Origin: an uncultured Lachnospiraceae bacterium
GTDB lineage: Bacteria > Bacillota > Clostridia > Lachnospirales > Lachnospiraceae
DNA: 64,000 nt
Direction: 5' to 3'
NCBI GenBank assembly: GCA_910588815.1
Contig: CAJUQY010000005.1
Coordinates: forward strand, 1-64,000
Part shown: piece by piece, positions 44,743-53,120 of the stretch
How the letters are laid out: each line of letters starts with the position of its first letter
How positions within the stretch are numbered: position 1 is the first letter of the stretch
Position numbers and translations under genes: made by a program
The notes under the pieces: model-generated
What the model was told of the DNA's origin: nothing
The model's database searches: none
Seen by the model: only the letters and a program-made list of their open reading frames with translations

Positions 44743-46068
44743 ATGCCGCCGGAGACGATTTACAAGACTATTCATCAATACAGCAAATTTCCCATCTCAG
44801 AAAGGGATATGAGAAAGCTTGAGGAGATTGCAGAGGATTACTGCAAGGTGAAGAACTATGTGTATGCCAGATACGGCGGAATCGGAGGCCTCGGGAAAAT
44901 TTATCCCGGATATACGGCCCAGAATGAGATGACAAAAAGCGGATTTCGGGCGCAGCTGGGACTTCCGTCCGTCTATTTTTATCTTGCCGTGTTTGAGGCC
45001 CTGGGAGATATCAAAGGCCAGTGGAGCAGAACTAAGGCAAAGCTTTTAAAGCTGGTGGGCGGAAACGAAAACTTTACGGCAGAGGAAAAGCATTATCTCC
45101 GTTTTCTGTTAAAGGTCGGCAATCTTTTTGAGGCAGCGCTCCGGCAGAAACCGCCGATACTTCCGGAAAAGATCAGAAAACAGTATGAGGATCTGGCAGG
45201 GGTAGTGGATACGGATAAGCTGAACCGGTACTTGTGCAGACAGGTGAGAAAGCATCATGCCAGTTCCCATGCGGATGCTATGGACGGATTTTCAATTTCC
45301 GAACGGGCATACCGTTATGGGACATGCGGGAAAGATGACGGGATTTACATTTCTACGAAAGAAAACCGGAAGCGCATTTTTGTTGCCCTGACAGATAAGA
45401 ATCAGTACAAATGCCAGCTGCATGTGAGGCTGAAGTCAAAGGAGGCCGGCATCGAGATTGACGTTCCGGTCAGCGTGGCTGTGCACAGTCATGAGGATTA
45501 CACCAATTCGGTGGGTGTGGCCATGGGTGTGTTTCTCATGCTGACCACGGACAGCGGACATGTGTACGGCGAAAAGCTGGGAGATTACCAGACGAAATAT
45601 GCCGAATGGATCCGGGAACAGCAGGCAAGCTACCACAGGAACCAGAACGCCAATCCCGGAAGAAAAAAATATGAGTCAAAAAAGAGACGGTACGAAGAAC
45701 AGCTGCATAGCTATATCAACCATGAGCTAAACCGTTTTTTTCAGACAGAAAAGCCTATGGTAATTTATATGGTGAAACTGCCCTATGGACAGAGAGGCGG
45801 TCTCAACCGGAAGATCAATAACGGCATTTCCCTGTGGCAGAGGGGATATATCCGGGAACGGCTGAAAATAAAGTGCAGGGAACAGTCGGTAGAGTTTAAA
45901 GAAGTCCTCGGAAAAGATATCAGCAGAGAGTGCAGCCGCTGCAGTGCCATGGGCCGAAGGGAAAACGGGCTTTTCATATGTGAAGCCTGCGGCCTTCAGA
46001 TAGAAGAAAAAATCAATACCGCGAGAAACTCATTAAAACGAGGAAAGGCCGGCAGAATTATCCATTGA
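44743..46068 (+). CDS. TnpB-family protein with apparently inactive RuvC domain
   Basis: A 441-residue IS200/IS605 OrfB (TnpB)-like protein. The C-terminal zinc finger (C397xxC400...C413xxC416, CSRCS and CEACG), the preceding WQRGYIRERLKIKCREQ helix and the NTARN tail are classic. By-eye alignment places Ala260 (SVGVAMG) where TnpB has the first RuvC Asp (GIDLG). Tyr342 (MVIYMV) replaces the Glu of IVIEDL, and Glu-Glu-Lys (421-423) replaces DxD before N-A-A. The nuclease should therefore be dead, as in TldR-type RNA-guided repressors. No TnpA lies nearby, and about 300 nt of structured sequence follows. Confidence 0.75.
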   Translation: MPPETIYKTIHQYSKFPISERDMRKLEEIAEDYCKVKNYVYARYGGIGGLGKIYPGYTAQNEMTKSGFRAQLGLPSVYFYLAVFEALGDIKGQWSRTKAKLLKLVGGNENFTAEEKHYLRFLLKVGNLFEAALRQKPPILPEKIRKQYEDLAGVVDTDKLNRYLCRQVRKHHASSHADAMDGFSISERAYRYGTCGKDDGIYISTKENRKRIFVALTDKNQYKCQLHVRLKSKEAGIEIDVPVSVAVHSHEDYTNSVGVAMGVFLMLTTDSGHVYGEKLGDYQTKYAEWIREQQASYHRNQNANPGRKKYESKKRRYEEQLHSYINHELNRFFQTEKPMVIYMVKLPYGQRGGLNRKINNGISLWQRGYIRERLKIKCREQSVEFKEVLGKDISRECSRCSAMGRRENGLFICEACGLQIEEKINTARNSLKRGKAGRIIH

Positions 46069-46342
46069 ATGGTTACTGTAAAGCCGGCTGCTATGCGATA
46101 TAGCTTTAAGTGATGTTCATAAGAACCACAGCTTAAGATAAATTCCGTCGATAAGCCGGGATTTTACCGGAAAAATCCGGACTTGGATGTGTGTTCCTGA
46201 TATAAAACGAAAAACGGCATTAGAAGGCAGATGGGATTTGTCCGAAAATCTGCGTATTGGGTAGGCCAGGACCCCGGGAACACGGGAAACCATGACGTAC
46301 CGGGGAGCGAAGCGGCATCTGTCCGCATCATCGGAACGATGA
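46048..46342 (+). ncRNA. Candidate structured RNA: TnpB-type guide RNA scaffold and/or operon leader
   Basis: Seven successive hairpins start inside the end of the TnpB-like gene. They are GCCGGC/GCCGGC (46048-46053/46083-46088) enclosing CCATT-G-AATGG; CTTTAAG-GTTC-ATAA-GAAC-CTTAAG (46104-46137); CCGGGATTTT/AAAAATCCGG (46156-46180); GCAGAT/ATCTGC (46227-46253). Next come CCCCGG/CCGGGG (46272-46305), GCGG/CCGC (46312-46326) and TCATCG-GAA-CGATGA (46328-46342). TnpB guide RNAs typically overlap the 3' end of tnpB in this way. The second half could instead be a leader or antitermination element of the glycan operon. No riboswitch class was recognised. Confidence 0.45.
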
Positions 46343-46436
46343 CCAATATACCTTATTTAAATAGTTGGTACGACGGATAGTGGAAAGATAGGTGCAAATT
46401 ATTTATACAAAATGGAATATAGGGAGAAATGACAGA

Positions 46437-47165
46437 ATGGTGAAAGAGCAAATAACAGCATTGATCTTTGCGGGAGGAACCGGAAGAAGAATGAATTCTC
46501 GTTCAAAGCCTAAGCAATTTTTGGAAATGCATGGGAAGCCGATCATTATCTATACCCTAGAACATTTTGAATATCATGAATTGATCGACAATATCGTCAT
46601 TGTATGTATTAAAGAATGGATCAAAGAGTTGGAGGGACTGCTGAGGCGGTATGGAATATCCAAGGTGAAAAAAATTGTGCCAGGTGGAGAGACAGGCCAT
46701 GATTCCATTTATCTGGGGCTTTTAACCATGAGAGAGTTTATTAATGGGGATGATGTTGTTTTGATCCATGATGGCGTGCGTCCTCTGATTAATGAAGAAT
46801 TGATTTCTTTAAATATCAATGCGGTAAAGAAATACGGGAACGCTATCACCTGCGAACCAGTGCGGGAAAGTTCGGTGAGAAGCAAAGATGGAGAGATTAT
46901 CGCAGAAGTTCCCCCCAGGGATGAAATGTATACGGCAAAAGCGCCACAGTCCTTTTATTATAGGGATATTTTGCGATTATATGAGAGAGCACGCGAAGAA
47001 GGAATACGGAGTATTGATTCGGCACATTTGTGCAGTCTATACTGCGAGCCAATGCATATGGTATTAAGTACAAAAAATAATATAAAAATTACAGAGCCGG
47101 CAGATTTTTATATATATCGCGCTTTGTATGAGGCGATGGAGGGGCAGCAGATTTTTGGATTATAG
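46437..47165 (+). CDS. IspD/TarI-family cytidylyltransferase
   Basis: A 242-residue nucleotidyltransferase with AGGTGRRMNSRSKPKQF, VLIHDGVRPL and TAKAPQSF, joining CMP to a polyol phosphate. The family contains both IspD (methylerythritol phosphate) and TarI (ribitol 5-phosphate). As the next gene is a TagB/TagF-like transferase in a glycan locus, a polyol-phosphate building block is more likely than isoprenoid synthesis. The start at 46437 has AGGGAG upstream; the frame from 46392 has none. Confidence 0.75.
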   Translation: MVKEQITALIFAGGTGRRMNSRSKPKQFLEMHGKPIIIYTLEHFEYHELIDNIVIVCIKEWIKELEGLLRRYGISKVKKIVPGGETGHDSIYLGLLTMREFINGDDVVLIHDGVRPLINEELISLNINAVKKYGNAITCEPVRESSVRSKDGEIIAEVPPRDEMYTAKAPQSFYYRDILRLYERAREEGIRSIDSAHLCSLYCEPMHMVLSTKNNIKITEPADFYIYRALYEAMEGQQIFGL

Positions 47166-47188
47166 GCTTAGTAAGGATTGGATGATTC

Positions 47189-48529
47189 ATGAGATACAGG
47201 AAAAAAGAGCTATACGAAAGGCTTGAAATATTAAATCAGGTGAACCGAAAATTCAAAACTTCTGATAGAGGTAAAATCTTTCCGGTACAGGATGAATTGG
47301 CAAAATGTCAAAACATAGCATTAGAAATAGGAACTTGTCTGGAAACACTGGAAGAAGTGACAAAAACTGCTGTGAAGCTTCTGGAGGACTATTGCGAGTG
47401 CTTGTATCAGCAGAGTATTCATTTGTACGATTTGCAGACTTGTCGGAGGATTTCAAGAAAAGTTCAGAAACAATTAGATCAGATTACACGAATTATCAAA
47501 TTTGAACTGCCAGAGGAAAAAAGAGAAGTGGTATTCCTTCCTTACAAAGCATCCATGTGGGACTCCCTGGAAAGTGTGTGGATGGCGGCGAAGGAGGATG
47601 AGGGTAGTGAGGTTCATGTGGTACCGATTCCTTATTTTGACAAAAATCCAGATGGGAGTCTGGGGCGGATGTATGATGAAAAAGACGAGTATCCGGATTA
47701 TGTAACCGTTACAGACTGGCGGGAATACGACATGACGGAACGACAGCCGGATGTGGTATTTATCCATAATCCCTATGATGAGTGCAATTATGTGACTACA
47801 GTGCATCCGGCATTTTATGCGAGAGAACTGAAGAAATATGTAGACACGCTTGTCTATATTCCATACTTTGTCGGAATTAACGACCGTGTAGAAGATCATT
47901 TTTGTGTATTGCCCGGAGTACTTTATGCCAATCGAGTGATTGTAGAGAGCGAGGCGGTTAAAAAGCAGTACATAGATGCGCTACATAAATTTGAAAAAGA
48001 AAATCATTGTAAGGGACAGCTTGGAGACTGGGATAAGAAAATTCTGGCTTTAGGTTCGCCTAAATTGGATCGTGTCAGAAAAATCAATAGAGAGTCGATT
48101 GTTATTCCGGAAAACTGGAAGGGACAACTGAAAAAAGCAGACGGAACGAGGCGGAAAATAGTTCTGTACAATACGACAGTTGCTTCGCTGCTGCGATATG
48201 GCGAGACCGCCCTGCAAAAACTGGAGCACACACTGCAGGTGTTCAGAAATGATCCGGATGTGGTGTTGTTATGGAGGCCGCATCCTTTGCTGTTGTCGAC
48301 CATTCATTCCATGCGTGAGAATCTCTATTCCCGATATTGCCGGATTATAGAAGATTATCAAAGAGAAGGCTGGGGGATCTATGATGATACGGCAGATCCA
48401 GACCGGGCCATTGTTCTGTCAGATGCTTATTATGGAGACTGGAGCAGTATGGTGACGTTATATCGGGCGACAGGAAAGCCTGTTATGATACAGAATTACG
48501 AAATTGAGACAGAGATAAATCTGAATTGA
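47189..48529 (+). CDS. CDP-glycerol/polyol phosphotransferase-like protein (TagB/TagF type)
   Basis: A 446-residue protein with a helical N-terminus (residues 1-115). Its transferase region has VVFLPYKASMWDSLESVW, YIPYFVG, ILALGSPKLDRV, VLLWRPHPLL and SDAYYGDWSSMVTLYRATGKPV. These are the GT-B-like signatures of the CDP-glycerol glycerophosphotransferase group. It would transfer a phospho-polyol from the CDP product of the upstream enzyme to a lipid or glycan acceptor at the membrane. The substrate is inferred. Confidence 0.7.
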   Translation: MRYRKKELYERLEILNQVNRKFKTSDRGKIFPVQDELAKCQNIALEIGTCLETLEEVTKTAVKLLEDYCECLYQQSIHLYDLQTCRRISRKVQKQLDQITRIIKFELPEEKREVVFLPYKASMWDSLESVWMAAKEDEGSEVHVVPIPYFDKNPDGSLGRMYDEKDEYPDYVTVTDWREYDMTERQPDVVFIHNPYDECNYVTTVHPAFYARELKKYVDTLVYIPYFVGINDRVEDHFCVLPGVLYANRVIVESEAVKKQYIDALHKFEKENHCKGQLGDWDKKILALGSPKLDRVRKINRESIVIPENWKGQLKKADGTRRKIVLYNTTVASLLRYGETALQKLEHTLQVFRNDPDVVLLWRPHPLLLSTIHSMRENLYSRYCRIIEDYQREGWGIYDDTADPDRAIVLSDAYYGDWSSMVTLYRATGKPVMIQNYEIETEINLN

Positions 48530-48550
48530 GGATTGAAGGGGACAGAGAGA

Positions 48551-49672
48551 ATGTATGACTATCTGATTGTAGGGGCAGGTTTAGCCGGCGCTGTCTTTGC
48601 CAGATGTATGACGGAAAAAGGTAAGAGATGCCTTGTCCTGGAAAAAAGAGATCATATTGCAGGAAATGTTTATAGTGAGCAGATAGAGGGAATTGAAGTA
48701 CATCGGTATGGCCCGCATGTTTTTCATACAGATAATGAAAAAGTGTGGGAATTTGTGAACCGTTTTGCCGTATTCAATCATTTTGTTTATAGTCCGGTGG
48801 CAAATTATAAGGGAGAACTTTATAATCTGCCGTTTAATATGAACACCTTTCATGCTCTCTGGGGAGTAAATACACCGGAGGAGGCAGAAAAAATCATACG
48901 GCGCCAGAGAGAAGACAGCGGAATCCATAATCCGGAAAATTTGGAAGAACAAGCCATTTTTCTGGCGGGAAGAGATATTTATGAAAAGCTGATAAAAGGA
49001 TATACCGAGAAGCAGTGGGGGAAACCCTGCAAAAAACTTCCGGCCTTTATTATCCGGAGACTTCCTTTGCGGTTCACTTATGACAACAACTATTTTGACC
49101 ATCCACATCAGGGAATTCCTGTTGGTGGATATACCCGGATGGTGGAAAAGATGCTGGAAGGGATCGAGGTAAAAACGGGGGTCGATTACCGGAAGAGCAG
49201 AAAAGAATACGAAAAATTGGCTGAAAAGATTCTGTATACAGGGCCGATTGACGAGTATTTTGATTATTGTTTCGGGAAATTGGAATACAGGAGCCTGCGT
49301 TTTGAAACAGAAATTCTGGAGACGGAAAACTACCAGGGTGTAGCGGGTATAAATTATACAGATGCCGAAACACCATATACTCGGATTATTGAGCATAAGC
49401 ATTTTGAATTTGGGACGAGAAAGAATGATGTGGGGCATGCGGAACGTACAGGAAAGACCGTGATTACCAGAGAATATCCGGTTTCCTGGAAGCGGGGCGA
49501 CGAGCCTTATTATCCTGTAAATGATAAACGGAATATGGAACTTTATGAAAAGTATAAAAAAGAAAGCCTGAAAGACCAGAGAATTATCTTTGCGGGCAGG
49601 TTGGGAAAATATCAGTATTATGATATGGATAAAGCGATTGCCAGCGTGTTGGAACTGGCGGAGGGAATGTAG
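48551..49672 (+). CDS. glf: UDP-galactopyranose mutase
   Basis: A flavoenzyme converting UDP-galactopyranose to UDP-galactofuranose. The 373-residue protein has the FAD motif YLIVGAGLAGAVFA, HRYGPHVFHT, GYTEKQWG, and FAGRLGKYQYYDMDKAI. The start at 48551 is preferred to an upstream TTG. galE follows 2 bp later. Its presence implies galactofuranose in the polymer made by this locus. Confidence 0.93.
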   Translation: MYDYLIVGAGLAGAVFARCMTEKGKRCLVLEKRDHIAGNVYSEQIEGIEVHRYGPHVFHTDNEKVWEFVNRFAVFNHFVYSPVANYKGELYNLPFNMNTFHALWGVNTPEEAEKIIRRQREDSGIHNPENLEEQAIFLAGRDIYEKLIKGYTEKQWGKPCKKLPAFIIRRLPLRFTYDNNYFDHPHQGIPVGGYTRMVEKMLEGIEVKTGVDYRKSRKEYEKLAEKILYTGPIDEYFDYCFGKLEYRSLRFETEILETENYQGVAGINYTDAETPYTRIIEHKHFEFGTRKNDVGHAERTGKTVITREYPVSWKRGDEPYYPVNDKRNMELYEKYKKESLKDQRIIFAGRLGKYQYYDMDKAIASVLELAEGM

Positions 49673-49674
49673 AT

Positions 49675-50646
49675 ATGATATTAGTTGCAGGAGGTGCCGG
49701 ATATATTGGGAGCCATGTAAACCAAATGCTCCAAAAACAAGGGTATGAAACGATTGTACTTGACAACTTGGTATATGGGCATAAGGAAGCAGTGAAGCAG
49801 GGAATACTGGAAATAGGAAGCTTAGGGGATACAGCGAGACTGGAAGAAATCTTTGAGCAATATCCAATCGAGGCAGTGTTTCATTTCGCTGCTTATGCTT
49901 ATGTGGGGGAGTCTGTTAAAGATCCGGGAAAATATTATAACAATAATGTAGTGAATACTCTGCATTTGCTGGATGTTATGGCAAGGCATGGGGTGAACAT
50001 GATCGTTTTTTCTTCCACCTGTGCAACCTATGGGGTACCAGAGCAGATTCCGATTGTAGAGGAAATGGAGCAGAGACCGATTAATCCTTATGGGGCTTCC
50101 AAACTGATGATTGAGAGGATTCTAAGTGATTATCACAATGCATATGGGGTGCATTACTGCTGCCTGCGTTATTTTAATGCGGCAGGGGCTGATCCAGCCG
50201 GGGAAATCGGAGAAAGCCATACGCCGGAAACACATTTAATTCCATTGATTTTGATGGCGGCAGCAGGAGACAGGGAAAATATCCGTGTTTTTGGGACTGA
50301 TTATCCTACCAGAGATGGGAGCTGCATCCGGGATTATATTCATGTGACAGATTTGGCAGATGCTCATATCAAAGCTATGGATTATTTAAAACGGGGCGGG
50401 AAGAGTGCTTGTTTTAACCTGGGAAATGGAGTTGGCCACTCGGTGTTGGAAGTGATTGAAGCAGCGAGAAAAGTAACAGGCAGAGAAATTCCGGTTATCT
50501 TGGATGAAAGACGTCCCGGCGATCCGCCTGCGCTGGTTGGCAGCGCCAAGAAGGCAGAAAAGGAGCTTGGATGGATTCCCCGGTATGGCGATATCAATAC
50601 GATTGTCTCACATGCGTGGAACTGGTATTGCAATAGAAAATATTAG
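49675..50646 (+). CDS. galE: UDP-glucose 4-epimerase
   Basis: Interconverts UDP-Glc and UDP-Gal, giving the substrate for Glf. The 323-residue extended SDR has GGAGYIGSH, the catalytic serine in SSTCATYG, YGASK with the Tyr-Lys pair, and RYFNAAGAD. It continues the glycan operon. Confidence 0.92.
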   Translation: MILVAGGAGYIGSHVNQMLQKQGYETIVLDNLVYGHKEAVKQGILEIGSLGDTARLEEIFEQYPIEAVFHFAAYAYVGESVKDPGKYYNNNVVNTLHLLDVMARHGVNMIVFSSTCATYGVPEQIPIVEEMEQRPINPYGASKLMIERILSDYHNAYGVHYCCLRYFNAAGADPAGEIGESHTPETHLIPLILMAAAGDRENIRVFGTDYPTRDGSCIRDYIHVTDLADAHIKAMDYLKRGGKSACFNLGNGVGHSVLEVIEAARKVTGREIPVILDERRPGDPPALVGSAKKAEKELGWIPRYGDINTIVSHAWNWYCNRKY

Positions 50647-50675
50647 AAGAAGAGAAACAAGGGAGCGCGTGGAAT

Positions 50676-51770
50676 GTGGAATATCAGGAATTGAGCGGGA
50701 AAATACGGCAATATCCGCAGATATACCTGTATGGAGCCGGTGTTGTAGCTTATGGAGCGTACAAAGCAATTCGAGAGCTTTTCGGTATTCAGATTGCTGG
50801 TTTTTTGATAACGGAGAAGAGGAGACAGCCAGAGCAAATTGGCGGGGTTCCGGTAGACATTTTTGGAGAGAAAGAAATAGATCCGAAGAATAGCTTCATT
50901 CTTATTGCAACGCCGGAAGAATATCATGACGCAATTGAGCAGTCTTTGATTCGGATGCGTTTTTTTCAATATGTAAAACTGGATTCCCATACAGAGTATA
51001 TTCTGATGGGAGCATATTTGAAAAAAATGTGCGGACTCAGACGGATCGAGGAATACCTGGCAGAAACGGGACAGGAAAGCTGCATTGACGATATTGGGGT
51101 GTATATGGCGGTGAGCCATAAAGACAGACCATTAAGTAAAATATACAATGAAGAAACGTGGGTAAAAAAGATTCAGGCAGGCGCTGCCCTGACGGATAAA
51201 AAGGTATTGGATCTTACGGATAATAATGGTGACAACATATCTGGCGAGAATGCTTTGTACGGAGAGTTAACAGCCGCTTATTATGTATGGAAACATGGGA
51301 ATTATAAAATAACAGGGTTGTTTCATTACCGAAGGGTGCTTTCTGTCACAGAAAAACAACTGCATTTGTTAAAAACAGGAAAGGTGGATGTGATTCTGCC
51401 TCTTCCTTTTGTGTGTTATCCAGATGCTTCGGGGCAGTATGGACGTTATCTTCTGCAATCGGACATTGAGATTATGAAACAAGTTATCAAGGAGAGGGAA
51501 GGGGAGGAAGCCGAAAAAATGATGTCTATACTGGAAACACCGTATCTCTATAACTATAACATGTTGATTGCAAGAAAAGAAGTATTTGATGAATATTGCG
51601 AATGGATGTTTCCTATTTTGAAAGAAATTGCATATCGGTGTGAACAGGAAAAAAAGGATCGGCAGCCGAGATATATCGGCAGGATCGGGGAGGTACTGAC
51701 GTCCATTTTTTTTATGAAAAATGAAAAGAAATGGGAGACTGCCCACGCCGAAAAGATATGGAGAGTGTGA
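50676..51770 (+). CDS. DUF4422 glycosyltransferase with N-terminal Rossmann-like module
   Basis: A 364-residue protein that starts at GTG with GGGAGCG upstream. Residues ~10-110 form a GxG Rossmann-like module (YLYGAGVVAYGAYKAI, LIATPEEYHDAIEQSL). Residues ~120-360 match DUF4422 transferases (MAVSHKDRP, IQAGAALTDKK, ELTAAYYVWK, GLFHYRRVLS, YNYNMLIARKEVFDEYCEWMFPIL). The partner glf makes galactofuranose, a plausible donor, but this is not shown by sequence. Confidence 0.75.
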   Translation: MEYQELSGKIRQYPQIYLYGAGVVAYGAYKAIRELFGIQIAGFLITEKRRQPEQIGGVPVDIFGEKEIDPKNSFILIATPEEYHDAIEQSLIRMRFFQYVKLDSHTEYILMGAYLKKMCGLRRIEEYLAETGQESCIDDIGVYMAVSHKDRPLSKIYNEETWVKKIQAGAALTDKKVLDLTDNNGDNISGENALYGELTAAYYVWKHGNYKITGLFHYRRVLSVTEKQLHLLKTGKVDVILPLPFVCYPDASGQYGRYLLQSDIEIMKQVIKEREGEEAEKMMSILETPYLYNYNMLIARKEVFDEYCEWMFPILKEIAYRCEQEKKDRQPRYIGRIGEVLTSIFFMKNEKKWETAHAEKIWRV

Positions 51771-51773
51771 GGA

Positions 51774-53090
51774 ATGCAGAAGGAAGAAATCATATTTGAC
51801 AGAATGCAGAAAAGAAGCCGGGTCATTATTTACGGTGCGCATCTGGTAGCTAAAGAAGTGTATCGATACCTGCAGAAGCACAGGCCGGATTTGAAGATCG
51901 AAACATTTGCGGTAACAAATTTGGAAGGAAATCCGGATTTTTTAGAAGGAATAACAGTCAGAAGAATTTTCGATATAGCAAGCCAACCTGTGCCATACAT
52001 ATTAATTGCCATGCCAGAAAAGTACCATGAGGAGGCGGCTCGGACTCTTGAAAGCCTGGGTTTTGATGAGTTTGAAAAGATTGGCCTGAAGAAAATCTCG
52101 CTTTTAAAGGGAACGGATATGGTATGGGATCTAAACAGAAGCAGCAGAAAATATTTTTTTGAGCAAAGTTTAAATGATTATAGCTGGCTGGATCTTTTTG
52201 AGAAAGACAGAGCTGGAAAGAAAATAGAGGGCAGACACTATAAGTTTACTATTTTGAGCAGATTATCAGAACAGGGGACGCTCAAAAAATTAGAGGGACT
52301 GGATTTTAAAGCGGATTACGAGAAAATACTTGGGATGTACCGGAATCTGGGACAATTAGAAATGGCCGAGAATAAAAGTGCTGACAGAACTGAGGGCTGT
52401 GTAGATGTTTATATGGTGTCGTGTCAAAATGATAAACCGTTGGAAACAACATATCAGCCCTGCCGGTATGTACATCCTTTGCAGGCAGGTGCGGCACTGA
52501 CCAACGTAAGAAAAGCAGAACTGACAGATAACCACGGAGAAAATATTTCAGATAAAAATGTATCGTTTGCGGAAATGACAGCTATGTATTGGATATGGAA
52601 AAATGCACCTTCAGCAAAATATAAAGGGTTATGTCATTATCGCAGGCATTTTATAATGAGCGAAAAACAGGCACAGGAGTTGGAAAGACAGGGGATTGAC
52701 GTGGTACTCACCACGCCTAGGCTTGTGTTAAGTGGATTGAAAAAAATGTTCCTTTCGGATACACCCGTAAAAAAGGATGTATTTGAAAATATGATGAATT
52801 CGATAGAAGAAACAGTGGGAAATGTGTATTCGGATTACGCGGAAAAATACTTTGACAGCATTTTTTACTATCCCAATAACATGCTGATTGCGAAAGAAGA
52901 GGTGTTTCACGCATATTGTAGGTGGATTTTCCCGATTCTGTTTTGTATGGAACAGCATGATCTGGAAAGTCATGTTATGAAAAAAGACAGACATCTTGCA
53001 TTTGCGGCAGAGCTTTTGACCTCTCTGTATTTTTCTTTCCATAAGGATGACTATAAAATAGGTGTGACTGATTATCTCTTTTTGGAATAA
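51774..53090 (+). CDS. DUF4422 glycosyltransferase with N-terminal Rossmann-like module
   Basis: A 438-residue paralogue of the preceding gene. The N-terminal module reads VIIYGAHLVAKEVYRYL and keeps the downstream LIAMPEKYHEEA block. An extra helical linker of about 90 residues separates it from the DUF4422 domain (MVSCQNDKPL, LQAGAALTN, AEMTAMYWIWK, GLCHYRRHFI, FYYPNNMLIAKEEVFHAYCRWIFPIL). It starts 3 nt after the previous stop. Confidence 0.75.
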   Translation: MQKEEIIFDRMQKRSRVIIYGAHLVAKEVYRYLQKHRPDLKIETFAVTNLEGNPDFLEGITVRRIFDIASQPVPYILIAMPEKYHEEAARTLESLGFDEFEKIGLKKISLLKGTDMVWDLNRSSRKYFFEQSLNDYSWLDLFEKDRAGKKIEGRHYKFTILSRLSEQGTLKKLEGLDFKADYEKILGMYRNLGQLEMAENKSADRTEGCVDVYMVSCQNDKPLETTYQPCRYVHPLQAGAALTNVRKAELTDNHGENISDKNVSFAEMTAMYWIWKNAPSAKYKGLCHYRRHFIMSEKQAQELERQGIDVVLTTPRLVLSGLKKMFLSDTPVKKDVFENMMNSIEETVGNVYSDYAEKYFDSIFYYPNNMLIAKEEVFHAYCRWIFPILFCMEQHDLESHVMKKDRHLAFAAELLTSLYFSFHKDDYKIGVTDYLFLE

Positions 53091-53120
53091 AAAGAGACAA
53101 CCAGAATAGAAGGAGCAGGA

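Noticed and set aside
44743..46068. Active IS605-type transposon
   Set aside because: There is no TnpA, no recognisable element ends, and the TnpB RuvC residues appear lost.
46265..46342. c-di-GMP-I (GEMM) riboswitch before the glycan operon
   Set aside because: Short resemblances (GGGAAACC, GAGCGAAGC) are present, but helix order and conserved joining bases do not fit.
48581..49867. 428-codon open frame on the minus strand opposite glf and galE
   Set aside because: It lies antisense to two clearly recognised enzymes, has no family motifs and an unlikely composition.
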